Of a stretch of DNA of 44,208 nt, positions 23,835-32,527 are shown one piece after another. The notes under the pieces are model-generated. The model saw only the letters and a program-made list of their open reading frames with translations, did no database searches and had not been told where the DNA came from. This stretch comes from JAABRU01 sp050180235 (GTDB taxonomy: Bacteria; Desulfobacterota; Desulfobacteria; Desulfobacterales; Desulfococcaceae): assembly GCA_050180235.1 (NCBI GenBank), contig JBFXEJ010000046.1, positions 1 to 44,208 on the forward strand, written 5' to 3'. Each line of letters opens with the position of its first letter. Within the stretch, counting starts at the first letter, position 1. The translations under genes and the position numbers were made by a program.

Positions 23835-25781
23835 TCATGTTTCAAGTGTATGAGCGAGCCAGAATCCCCCGAATTCCTCTTTTGCCATTTCCGTTATGCG
23901 GCATACCTCGGAAAGAGCATCTTTCAGGGCCACCCGTTCATTCTTTCTCAGACTGTAGGGATCAATATAATTGTCCGGTCTTTTTCCCCCTGCAATTTTT
24001 TTCATGTTTTCCCGGATTTTGATCAGCATCATGGTTTCAAAACTTGCAGAAAACGAGGCTCCATCCGCACGGGAGAGCTTCCCTTCATTTGTCAGTATCT
24101 TCAGCCTTTCCAGGGTTGGAAGTTCGGAAATTCCGTTTGCAGCGGCCATAATCCGGATGCTGTGGATCATGGGCATCAGCGCTGCATCCTTCAGATTCAT
24201 CTCATTTTTATGAAATCCGCGTTTTTCTGTATGAAAGGTTCCCAGAAAATGGATGGGCAGTCTGTATTCCGTAGAATATCCGGATTCAGCGGATTTGGTT
24301 TTTAAACAGTTCCGGAAAAATTCAGCAAATTTTTTGCGAAATTCTTCTCCAAGGGGAATATTGCCCCATACGGGTCTGAAATCCAGAAGCGGTACAATGC
24401 AGGATACATAGTCCCCAATATCCCGGATATTCTGCCCAAGCCCCGATATCCAGGCAGAACTGGACTTCCGCCACTGATCATTTGCAGACGTTACACAACT
24501 GGCACATCTTTCAAAACCGCATTTTTCAAGATTTCCGACAATCATTTCCGCGAGTTTTTTGAACCAGGCATTGGTTTTTTCCAAAGCTGAGTTCTCCGGA
24601 TCCGCAAAAATAAGGGCATTTTCCTGTTCTGTTACAAAACTCTGCTCATAGCGTGCACCGCTGCCCATACTGATCCAGCAGTATTCAGCCGGCGGAGGCC
24701 CCCATCCCCTCCGTTTCATTTTTTCCTCTGAAAGCTGGATTGCCCTGCGGGTCAGACGCTCCCTGAGTTCTGACATGACATCGAAAATTTCATACAGAGT
24801 GGCCTTTTCCTCCACCATTTCCCTGAGGATTTTCCGGATTTCACGGTTCACAAGGCTCAGACCTCCCATATCCGGCTGGGATTCTATATCCCTTGTCAGC
24901 ATAAGAGTCCCCGCGCTCTGGGTTTTCACCAGATCCACCATAGAGACAATTCCCACCAGTTTTCCCCGTTCCATTACAATGAGATGCCTTGTGTTTTTGC
25001 GCATCATGGCCACCAAAGCCTGCCCGATAAAGGCATGGGGCCGCACCTCGCTGAGATTGCTGAACATCACGTTTTCCACCCGGCATGAATCCACCGGATA
25101 CCGCTGATTGGCAATAAGATAGCGAACCAGATTTTTTTCCGTAAGAATTCCGCATGGTTTGTTTTCCATGTCCAGAACAACCACTGCGTCAATATCGTTT
25201 TCAGACATAAGTTTTGAGGCATCTGTCACCAGATCACCGGTTCTGCAGGTGATAACCGGATGTGACATGACTTCGCTGACCCGTTTGCGGAACAGTCCGA
25301 AATTGAATCCGCTGATGCCGCTTGTGCTTTCATAGGACTGCTCTGCCACCAGTTCCTCGTAAACCAGACGCATGCGCTCGGCCAGAAGAGTATTGAAAAA
25401 TCCGCAGAACTCCGGATAATTATACATGAGCTGCTCCAGATTTTTGCGGGAAACCAGGCAGCAGACTGTATTATTTTTCGCCCGCACTGTACTTGGATAC
25501 CGAAGCTGTGAAAGTACAACGGTTTCCCCAAAAAAATCATAGGTGCGCCTGAGACCGATGACAGTTTCCACTCCCCTGCCATTGGTGACAACCAGTTCTG
25601 CAAGACCCGATGCAATGATAAACAGGGCATCCTGACTGGGATCCCCCTGCCGGAAGACATAGGCATTGGCCTGATATGCGCGGATTTCCGTTTTTCCGGC
25701 CAAATCTTTCAGCACATCCGGTTCCAGTATTTCAAAAGGATCGGTTCTGGACAGAATCCCGTATATTTCCTGATGATTCAT
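23835..25781 (-). CDS. cNMP-binding / CBS-pair / DUF294 nucleotidyltransferase-like protein
   Basis: A 648-aa cytoplasmic signalling protein. Domains in order: a cyclic-nucleotide-binding fold (about 15-130), two CBS domains (about 170-290), a DUF294 nucleotidyltransferase-like domain (about 330-460) and DUF294_C (about 490-635). The family resembles GlnD-type uridylyltransferases. The catalytic region reads GSGARYEQSFVTEQENAL. Where I recall the family having DQDNAL, this protein has EQENAL, so both metal-binding Asp positions are Glu. In many genomes this gene sits near an acetate/solute symporter or a DEDD exonuclease; here an RNase D gene is next on the same strand (223 bp upstream). ATG 25781 follows AAGGATGAATT. 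Confidence 0.92.
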   Translation of the reverse strand: MNHQEIYGILSRTDPFEILEPDVLKDLAGKTEIRAYQANAYVFRQGDPSQDALFIIASGLAELVVTNGRGVETVIGLRRTYDFFGETVVLSQLRYPSTVRAKNNTVCCLVSRKNLEQLMYNYPEFCGFFNTLLAERMRLVYEELVAEQSYESTSGISGFNFGLFRKRVSEVMSHPVITCRTGDLVTDASKLMSENDIDAVVVLDMENKPCGILTEKNLVRYLIANQRYPVDSCRVENVMFSNLSEVRPHAFIGQALVAMMRKNTRHLIVMERGKLVGIVSMVDLVKTQSAGTLMLTRDIESQPDMGGLSLVNREIRKILREMVEEKATLYEIFDVMSELRERLTRRAIQLSEEKMKRRGWGPPPAEYCWISMGSGARYEQSFVTEQENALIFADPENSALEKTNAWFKKLAEMIVGNLEKCGFERCASCVTSANDQWRKSSSAWISGLGQNIRDIGDYVSCIVPLLDFRPVWGNIPLGEEFRKKFAEFFRNCLKTKSAESGYSTEYRLPIHFLGTFHTEKRGFHKNEMNLKDAALMPMIHSIRIMAAANGISELPTLERLKILTNEGKLSRADGASFSASFETMMLIKIRENMKKIAGGKRPDNYIDPYSLRKNERVALKDALSEVCRITEMAKEEFGGFWLAHTLET

Positions 25782-26004
25782 AATTCATCCTTAAAGGAGT
25801 GACTGAGTGATGGGTAATGAGTTCTGACTGCTTAATCTGCCCTTTCCAAATCAGATGGCTGCTGTATCCACCTGTCATTCCTGAGAAAACCTGAATCAGG
25901 TAACTTCAGGATATTGCGGATACCCGGTTTTGCAGGTATGACAGCAGTTCATAGCACAATAACCCAATCCCGGCCTCCGGAACTTATAACTCAGCCACCC
26001 CACC

Positions 26005-27150
26005 CTATTTTCCGTTCAGCACCCTGATAATCTCTTCCCCAAAGGTTTCGATCTGCCACTGCCGCATTTCTTCTATGTTTTTCAGGGCATCTGCATGACG
26101 GGGTTTTTGGGCTGCAATTGCGGTCATCAGGGATTTGTTGCAGATCAGCGCAGGATCCATTCCCAGTTCCCCGGCCCTCCGATCCCGCCATTCCCTGAGT
26201 TTTTTGATCCGTTCCGGTACGCCGGGGGATAATGTTGGTATATTTTTTTTTGGAAAAGCAGGAAGTTCCCCGTTTTGCAGGTTCAGGGCGTCCTTTACGG
26301 CTTTGATCAGACTTTCTCCGTACATGCCGATCTGTTTCTGGCTCAGAGCCCCGGTTTTTTCCAGTTGGCGGATGCTTACGGGCCTGGCATTCACAATTTC
26401 CGTTACAGCATTGTTTCCGAAAATTTTAAATGCGGGCCGATCCTTTTTTTCCGCAAAATCCCTGCGCACCTGAAGAATATTTTCCAGAACCGCAAGGTTG
26501 CGGGGACGGAACTGGCCTGCCCCCTTGAATTTCAGAAACAGGGGCGCACCGTTTTCCGAGTTCACCCGCACCCGGCTCAGAAGTTCGCATTCCTCCTGCA
26601 CCCATGACAGGCGGTTCATTTTTTTCAGATTTTTTTCCATAAGCCGGGCAAGCGGGATCAGATACGCTGTGTCCCCTGAGGCATATTCCAGCATTTCCGG
26701 TGACAGGGGACGCTGGGACCAGTCCTTTCTCTGATATTTTTTGTCCAGGGAAACATTCATATAGTGATGCAGAACCGGTTCCAGCCCGGTTTCCTGTATT
26801 CCTGAAAAGCGCGAGGCTATCTGCGTGTCAAAAAGATTTTGAACGGCTATGCCGAAATCCCTGTACAGGGAGCGGATATCATAATCCGCACCGTGAAAAA
26901 TTTTCTGTATGTCCGCGCGTCCGAAAGCGGGGATAAGACAGGAAAGGTCAGAGACTTTCAGAGTGTCAATAATGACATTGTTTTCACGGGTTGCTATCTG
27001 AAGCAGACATACTTTTTCTTTGTAATGATACATGGAATCTGCTTCCATGTCCACGGCAATCACCCGCCTTTTCCGGAGTGAATTTGCAAAATTTTCCAGA
27101 TCGGACCGGGTTTCTATCAGTTCATAGACAGGGGACTGCTCATTTTTCAT
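26005..27150 (-). CDS. rnd: Ribonuclease D
   Basis: A 381-aa 3'-5' exoribonuclease of the DEDD family, acting on tRNA and small RNA 3' ends. The metal ligands appear in VIAVDMEADSMYHY, in KIFHGADYDIRSLYRDF and in YASGDTAYLIPL. A C-terminal HRDC domain (RIKKLREWRDRRAGELGMDP) follows. I chose ATG 27150; the longer frame starts at a GTG (27189) overlapping the end of the AI-2E transporter gene. The ribosome-binding site is weak (AGAAAG). It lies 35 nt after that transporter gene on the same strand, so the two are probably co-transcribed. Confidence 0.93.
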   Translation of the reverse strand: MKNEQSPVYELIETRSDLENFANSLRKRRVIAVDMEADSMYHYKEKVCLLQIATRENNVIIDTLKVSDLSCLIPAFGRADIQKIFHGADYDIRSLYRDFGIAVQNLFDTQIASRFSGIQETGLEPVLHHYMNVSLDKKYQRKDWSQRPLSPEMLEYASGDTAYLIPLARLMEKNLKKMNRLSWVQEECELLSRVRVNSENGAPLFLKFKGAGQFRPRNLAVLENILQVRRDFAEKKDRPAFKIFGNNAVTEIVNARPVSIRQLEKTGALSQKQIGMYGESLIKAVKDALNLQNGELPAFPKKNIPTLSPGVPERIKKLREWRDRRAGELGMDPALICNKSLMTAIAAQKPRHADALKNIEEMRQWQIETFGEEIIRVLNGK

Positions 27151-27185
27151 CAATTGTATCTTTCTGTTTCTGATGGTTGCAGATT

Positions 27186-28376
27186 TCACTGATTCAGGGC
27201 CGCCTCTCTGCGTTCAATGGGCAGCCAGTAAAATTCACGAATCAGCACACGGATTACACTGGCCAGGGGAACAGCCACGATCATGCCGCCGATGCCAAAC
27301 TGCGCTCCGAACAGGAGAGCGAACATTACGGCCAGGGGATGCAGGCCCGCACCTTTTCCCACGATTTTGGGCTGAAGCACAAAACCTTCAACAGACTGGA
27401 TAACCCCGAACAGAATAAGGACAAAACCCAGGGCTATGAATTTTTCGCTCCAGGGAACGTCTGCTGTCAGCAGTACAATAAAAATGGCAGGGGTTACGCC
27501 CATAACCGCCCCCAGATAGGGAATAAAACCGCCTATGGCAGCGGCAGTGCCGATGAGTACGCAGTAATTTCTGAGTGCGGGAAAACCTGTGAAGCCCATT
27601 ATGAAAAGTCCCACGGCAAAAAGTGAGCCGACAATGGCTGAAACTGTGATCTGCCCGCGAAGAAAACCGCCAACTGCAATATCGGTTTTTCCCAGAATGT
27701 CAAACATGCGCTCCCGGCGATCCGGGGGAATCATTTTCCGGATAGCCGGACGGATTTTTTCCCAGTCCACAATAAAATAAAAGTTGATAATTCCCACAAA
27801 AATGATAAATGAAAAGAAGCTGAACACGGAACCCAGACCTGCAAAAATCCCTTTTGTCGCAATGCCGACGGCCTCCAGACCTCCGGATGCCATTTCTTTC
27901 AGACCCGGGAGCACTGCTGAAATGATTTGTTCATAATCAATCTGAATTTTATGGATTTTGTTCTGTATAACCCTGAGCAGTTCCGCATCAATCTGAAAGT
28001 ACCGGTTGCTGGCCATCTGTTCCAGCAAAAGGGGAAAGCCGTCTTTCAGGGTATTGAAAAGCCGGATAAATTCGCTCAGTACCGTGGGAATCAGAAAGGC
28101 CATCAGTACAAAAACGGCCAGGATAATGATCAGGTACAGGACAAGTGTTCCCATAATGCGGCCCAGTTTCAGGTGCTGCTGCAGATGGATTACCACAGGT
28201 GCGAGTATATAGGCAAGGAGCAGGGCGGCCAGAAAAGGCGTGAGCACATCCAGTATCAGGACAATACCGTTTCTGAGCAGGCTGAAGGTGTAAAAACTGA
28301 AGGTGATGATCCCCATTACACCGACAGCATAAACCATTTTCCGCAGCAGGGGATCGGAAATTCTGAAATCAGACAT
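27186..28376 (-). CDS. AI-2E family (PerM-like) membrane transporter
   Basis: A 396-aa polytopic membrane protein of the AI-2E/PerM family. The family's conserved C-terminal half is clear: IPYLGAVMGVTPAIFIVLL, VQSVEGFVLQPKIVGKG-type FGVIQSVEGFVLQPKIVG and LHPLAVMFALLFGAQFGIGGMIVAVPLA. Eight hydrophobic segments are visible, with a large soluble loop in the middle. Family members are proposed exporters of small signals or antiporters; the substrate here is unknown. ATG 28376 has AAAGGAG at good spacing. Confidence 0.92.
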   Translation of the reverse strand: MSDFRISDPLLRKMVYAVGVMGIITFSFYTFSLLRNGIVLILDVLTPFLAALLLAYILAPVVIHLQQHLKLGRIMGTLVLYLIIILAVFVLMAFLIPTVLSEFIRLFNTLKDGFPLLLEQMASNRYFQIDAELLRVIQNKIHKIQIDYEQIISAVLPGLKEMASGGLEAVGIATKGIFAGLGSVFSFFSFIIFVGIINFYFIVDWEKIRPAIRKMIPPDRRERMFDILGKTDIAVGGFLRGQITVSAIVGSLFAVGLFIMGFTGFPALRNYCVLIGTAAAIGGFIPYLGAVMGVTPAIFIVLLTADVPWSEKFIALGFVLILFGVIQSVEGFVLQPKIVGKGAGLHPLAVMFALLFGAQFGIGGMIVAVPLASVIRVLIREFYWLPIERREAALNQ

Positions 28377-28436
28377 GATTTTTTTCTCCTTTGTCAGGTA
28401 TATGTTGAATTTTTAATGCTTTGTTTTGTCAGATGT

Positions 28437-28672
28437 CCTTTATGACTGTGCAAAAAACAGCGACACTCCTCCGGATCAGGCTGACTGAGCTGACTGTGCA
28501 AAAAACCGCTCCGCTTAATTTTTGCACTCCTCCGGATCAGGCTGACTGAGATGACTGTGCAAAAAACCGCTCCGCTTAATTTTTGCACTCCTCCGGATCA
28601 GGCTGACTGAGCTGACTGTGAAAAAAACCGCTCCGCTTAATTTTTGCACTCCTCCGGATCAGTCTGGGTGAG
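28437..28672 (+). repeat. 61-bp tandem repeat, four units
   Basis: Four units at exactly 61 bp (CACTCCTCCGGATCAG anchors at 28464, 28525, 28586, 28647). Each reads TGACTGTGCAAAAAACCGCT, then CCGCTTAATTTTTGCACTCC, then TCCGGATCAGGCTGACTGAG. The first unit is degenerate in the CCGCTCCGC part. The array lies between divergent genes, upstream of the AI-2E transporter and about 200 bp before the sensory operon. Confidence 0.88.
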
Positions 28673-28881
28673 GAGTTGGGCGGTTTTTTGAATTTCCGCA
28701 TCCGGTTTTAAAGGGGACAGAAGTTGGTAAAAGAAATATATACAATCTGATACCCGGCCGTTACCGGCCGGTTAACCGGCACGGTTTTAAAAATTCAGCA
28801 TTAAAAATTCAACATTAACAAAAATTCATTCAATACGGCAAGAGTAAAATCTCTGACCGGAAGGGAAAAAAGGAAATACAG
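28673..28881. other. Leader of the sensory operon
   Basis: AT-rich spacer containing a GC-rich palindromic patch (CCGGCCGTTACCGGCCGG, then TTAACCGGC) near 28755-28780 and a doubled AAAATTCA(G/A)CATTAA motif at 28790-28820. The latter could be a binding site. No gene seen. Confidence 0.4.
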
Positions 28882-29118
28882 ATGAAAAATATACAGTATA
28901 TCCTCATCTTCTGCCTTGCCCTGCTTCTGTTTAACTGGCCGGTGCTCAGCATTGCCGGGAGCGGAGAGACAGATATTTTTTTTCTTTATCTGTTTTCAGC
29001 ATGGATATTTATCATTGTGCTGATTTTTGTCAACGGGCTGATCCGGCCGGATATCCGTAAAGAATCCCCGGCAGATCAGGCACCTTCTTCCGGCCCGGAC
29101 CGGGTTCCCCATGTTTGA
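28882..29118 (+). CDS. Small two-helix membrane protein of the SSS-kinase operon
   Basis: A 78-aa protein with two hydrophobic helices (about 5-26 and 33-53) and a short charged cytoplasmic tail (RPDIRKESPADQAPSSG). ATG 28882 follows AAAAGGAAATACAG. Its stop overlaps the start of the SSS-type kinase gene by eight nt, so the two are translationally coupled. I do not recognise a named family. Small membrane proteins commonly precede sodium/solute symporter genes, so a subunit role is an inference. Confidence 0.75.
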   Translation: MKNIQYILIFCLALLLFNWPVLSIAGSGETDIFFLYLFSAWIFIIVLIFVNGLIRPDIRKESPADQAPSSGPDRVPHV

Positions 29119-32100
29119 TGCTTCCACCGTCATAGCAGTATTCTGCCTGTATATGGGAGGACTGTTCTGTATTGCCAGATGGGCGGAAAAAAAATCAGCC
29201 AAAGGTTTCAACCCTGCCAACAGTGCTGCGGTCTATTCCCTGACACTGGCCGTGTACTGCACGTCCTGGACTTTTTACGGCAGTGTGGGCAGCGCTGCTG
29301 AATCAGGAATGCTGTTTCTGTCCATTACCATAGGCCCCACCATTTCCTTTGCACTGGCAGGAATCATCCTGGGCCGGCTGGTGCGCATAAAAAACAGGCA
29401 CAGGATTACCAGTATAGCGGATTTCATATCAGCCCGGTATGACAAATCCCAGTTGATTGCCGCACTCTCCACCCTGATCTGCCTGGCCGGAGCTGCCCCG
29501 TATATCGCGCTACAGCTTCGTGCCGTCAACTCCGCATTTTCCATCATCGCCAAAACCGGTGAATCCTCCCTGTCATGGATCGTTGAATTTGTGAGCCCCA
29601 TCGTTGTCACACTTATGATTGTGTTCACCAATCTGTTCGGGGTGAGACGCCTGGATTCCACTGAACGGCATTCCGGGGTTATGCTTGCAGTGGCAGTGGA
29701 ATCTCTGGTGAAACTTGCGGCCTTTCTTGCAGCCGGCATCTTTGTCACATATTATATCCATGACGGATTTGGCAGTATCATGGCGCAGATTTCAGATAAG
29801 GGACTGAGTACTCTCAGATGTATGGAACCCATGAAACCCGGAGATTATGTGACATGGGCCTCGCATCTGCTCCTGTCCATGTCTGCTGTGTTTTTTCTTC
29901 CCCGGCAGTTTCATGTGGCAGTGGTGGAAAATTTTCATGAAAAACACATCCGCACAGCCATGTGGCTTTTTCCCCTGTATCTGCTGCTGATCAGCATTTT
30001 CATCCGGCCCATTGCAATGGGAGGAATACTTGACGGATTTCCCGCGGAAAAAGGCGATACCTTTCCCCTTCTCATTCCCTTTGCCCACGGCCACCGCTGG
30101 CTGTCCCTTTTTGTGTTCATCGGCGGATTTTCCGCTGCCACAGGCATGATCATGGTCAGTTCCATGACCCTTTCCACCATGATGACCAATCATCTGCTTT
30201 TTCCCGCTGTCAGCCGTTACAACTGCCTGGGATTTCTGCGCCCCCATCTGCTGAAATGCCGATGGGCCGCTGTCACCCTGATCATTGTCACAGGATACTG
30301 TTTTGAAAGAATTCTGGGGGAAAACTGGCAGTTGGTGAATATCGGACTGATTTCCTTTGCTGCCTTTCTGCAGTTTGCTCCTGCGCTGCTGGGCGGAATT
30401 TTCTGGACCCGGGGCAGCAGAACCGGAGCTTTGGCCGGGCTGTCCGCGGGGTTTTTTATTTGGGTTTACACCCTGCTGCTGCCCGCTATCGCCAAAGGCG
30501 GAATATTTTTTGCTGATTTTCCCCAAAACGGACTGTGGGGGCTGACTTTTCTCCGTCCTGAAAATCTTTTCGGTCTCAGCCTTCCTGATCCCCTGAGCCA
30601 CAGTGTGTTCTGGTCTTTATGTTTCAATATTTTTTTCTATGTTGCAGGTTCTGTCTGCGTCAGGCAGAGTGCGGAGGAACAGTCTCTGGCAAGGGAATTT
30701 ACGGAAACCGTGCCGAAGAACGGAATTGCTCTGCGATCCGGCCGGGGGGAAAGCCGTATTTCCCTGTCTGCCAAGAAAATCCTCATTCTTCCTGTTCTGC
30801 AGCAGTATCTGCGGTCTGATGAGGCTGCCGCGCTGCTGGAGGAATGTCTTGGAAAAACCGGTATCCGGGAGAAGAAAAAAATTTCCATTGATGAACTGGC
30901 CGGACTTTACGGAGAAGTGGAAAAAGGACTGTCCGGACTTGTGGGTTCGGCCACGGCCCATGTGGTCATGCAGAAAGCCGGGCTGTTTTCACAGGCCGAG
31001 GCAGAGGAGCTTTCTGCCCTGTACGGAGAAATTCTGGCGGGAATGAAGATAACTCCGGAAGAACTGCGAAAAAAAATTTTGTATTACGAGGAAAAAGAAA
31101 CGCTGCTGAAACAGCACGCTGCCGAGTTGGAGGCCACTGTCCGGGAACGGGAACAGGAGATTGTCCGAAGGAAAAAAATGGAGGAGGAACTCCGGAAATC
31201 TGAAAAAAAATACCGGGATTTGTTTGAATCCGCTCCTGACGGTGTTCTGATTACCACAATGGAGGGAAGAATCATTTCCTTTAACCAGGCTTTTCTGCAG
31301 ATGTTCCGGTTTAATGATCCGGCAGAGGTGTTTGGGATCAACTCATCAGATTTGTATTCAAATCCTGAAGAGGACAGGACAAAACTGCTTATTGATCTGA
31401 AATCAGAGGGAAGTCTCAGTAATTACCGGATACGGGGGCGGGATAAAAACGGCAGACAGTTTCCGGCCAGTCTTTCTGTGCGTCTGATCCGTTATGAGGA
31501 TAAAACCTGTCTGCAGGGTATTATCCGGGACATTACCGAAATACGGAAAATGGAAAACAGCCTGAAGCGTTATACCGAAAATCTGGAGCAGATGGTGGAG
31601 GAAAAAACCCGTGAACTCACGGCAGCGAACATCAATCTGTCTGCTGCCGTCACCAGTCTGGAGGAAACAAGAAAACAGCTTGCACTCAGCGCTCACAGGG
31701 CAGGCATGGCGGAAATGGCAGTATCGGTTCTTCACAATATCGGAAACGCAGTCAATTCGGTCAATGTCCGGATCTGCGGCATGGAAAAACATATTCCCGA
31801 AAAAGAGGTAAGATCTCTGGAAAAAATACTCGATCAGTTCCGGATGCCGGAAATATCAAAGGAATACAGTGATGCGGACAAAGTCCGGCAGGATCGTCTG
31901 CTTTCTTTTTTTGCGCTTACAGTTGATATTTTCAGGGAAAAGAATATTATGTTCCGTGATGATCTGGATTTTCTGAGAAAAGGGCTCGATCATATTATGG
32001 AAATCATCGCGATCCAGCAGAAATATGCGGGAGTGCGCGGAATGGAAACTCTTGTGGATCTCAATGACATAATCCGGGATGCCGAGGAAATGCTCTCGGA

Positions 32101-32527
32101 TTCCATTGTGAGAAGAGGGATACAGACTGAATTCATTCTCAAAGACATTCCCCGGCTTTTTCTGGACAGAAACAAGATGATTCAGAATTTTATCAATATT
32201 CTCAAAAACGCTTATGAGTCACTGGATATGGTTCCCCCGGAAAGGGAAAAACGGATCTGTGTCATTACAGGACTTGAAAAAAATGAAGAAGGAGAATATG
32301 TTCAGGCTGTGATTGCAGATACAGGAACAGGAATTTCGCCCGAAATCAGGGAAAAGGTTTTCCGTTTCAATTTTTCCACCAAAGGCAGGGAAACCGGTTT
32401 CGGCCTTCATGACACGGCCAACTATATCCGGGCACAGGGCGGCGAGATTGACATTATGAGCGAAGGGGCGGACAAAGGGGCGCAGGTGATCATCAGATTA
32501 CCCATACCGGGAGGAGAGAGAAAATGA
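29111..32527 (+). CDS. SSS transporter-STAC-PAS histidine kinase (CbrA/CrbS-like)
   Basis: A 1138-aa transporter-sensor fusion. Residues 1 to about 515 form a sodium:solute symporter domain with 12-13 membrane helices (LAVYCTSWTFYGSVG and RITSIADFISARYDKS are typical of the CbrA/CrbS type). A STAC-like linker follows (about 555-640, LAGLYGEVEKGLSGLVGSAT), then a coiled coil, a PAS domain (about 690-805) and a second coiled coil. The kinase H-box is SVLHNIGNAVNSV (a 'HNxGN' type), the N-box is FINILKNAYESLD, and the G1/F/G2 boxes are DTGTGISPEIREKVFRFNFS and GFGLH. It is translationally coupled to genes on both sides. It probably senses or imports an organic acid or amino acid; the ligand is not deducible. 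Confidence 0.93.
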   Translation: MFDASTVIAVFCLYMGGLFCIARWAEKKSAKGFNPANSAAVYSLTLAVYCTSWTFYGSVGSAAESGMLFLSITIGPTISFALAGIILGRLVRIKNRHRITSIADFISARYDKSQLIAALSTLICLAGAAPYIALQLRAVNSAFSIIAKTGESSLSWIVEFVSPIVVTLMIVFTNLFGVRRLDSTERHSGVMLAVAVESLVKLAAFLAAGIFVTYYIHDGFGSIMAQISDKGLSTLRCMEPMKPGDYVTWASHLLLSMSAVFFLPRQFHVAVVENFHEKHIRTAMWLFPLYLLLISIFIRPIAMGGILDGFPAEKGDTFPLLIPFAHGHRWLSLFVFIGGFSAATGMIMVSSMTLSTMMTNHLLFPAVSRYNCLGFLRPHLLKCRWAAVTLIIVTGYCFERILGENWQLVNIGLISFAAFLQFAPALLGGIFWTRGSRTGALAGLSAGFFIWVYTLLLPAIAKGGIFFADFPQNGLWGLTFLRPENLFGLSLPDPLSHSVFWSLCFNIFFYVAGSVCVRQSAEEQSLAREFTETVPKNGIALRSGRGESRISLSAKKILILPVLQQYLRSDEAAALLEECLGKTGIREKKKISIDELAGLYGEVEKGLSGLVGSATAHVVMQKAGLFSQAEAEELSALYGEILAGMKITPEELRKKILYYEEKETLLKQHAAELEATVREREQEIVRRKKMEEELRKSEKKYRDLFESAPDGVLITTMEGRIISFNQAFLQMFRFNDPAEVFGINSSDLYSNPEEDRTKLLIDLKSEGSLSNYRIRGRDKNGRQFPASLSVRLIRYEDKTCLQGIIRDITEIRKMENSLKRYTENLEQMVEEKTRELTAANINLSAAVTSLEETRKQLALSAHRAGMAEMAVSVLHNIGNAVNSVNVRICGMEKHIPEKEVRSLEKILDQFRMPEISKEYSDADKVRQDRLLSFFALTVDIFREKNIMFRDDLDFLRKGLDHIMEIIAIQQKYAGVRGMETLVDLNDIIRDAEEMLSDSIVRRGIQTEFILKDIPRLFLDRNKMIQNFINILKNAYESLDMVPPEREKRICVITGLEKNEEGEYVQAVIADTGTGISPEIREKVFRFNFSTKGRETGFGLHDTANYIRAQGGEIDIMSEGADKGAQVIIRLPIPGGERK

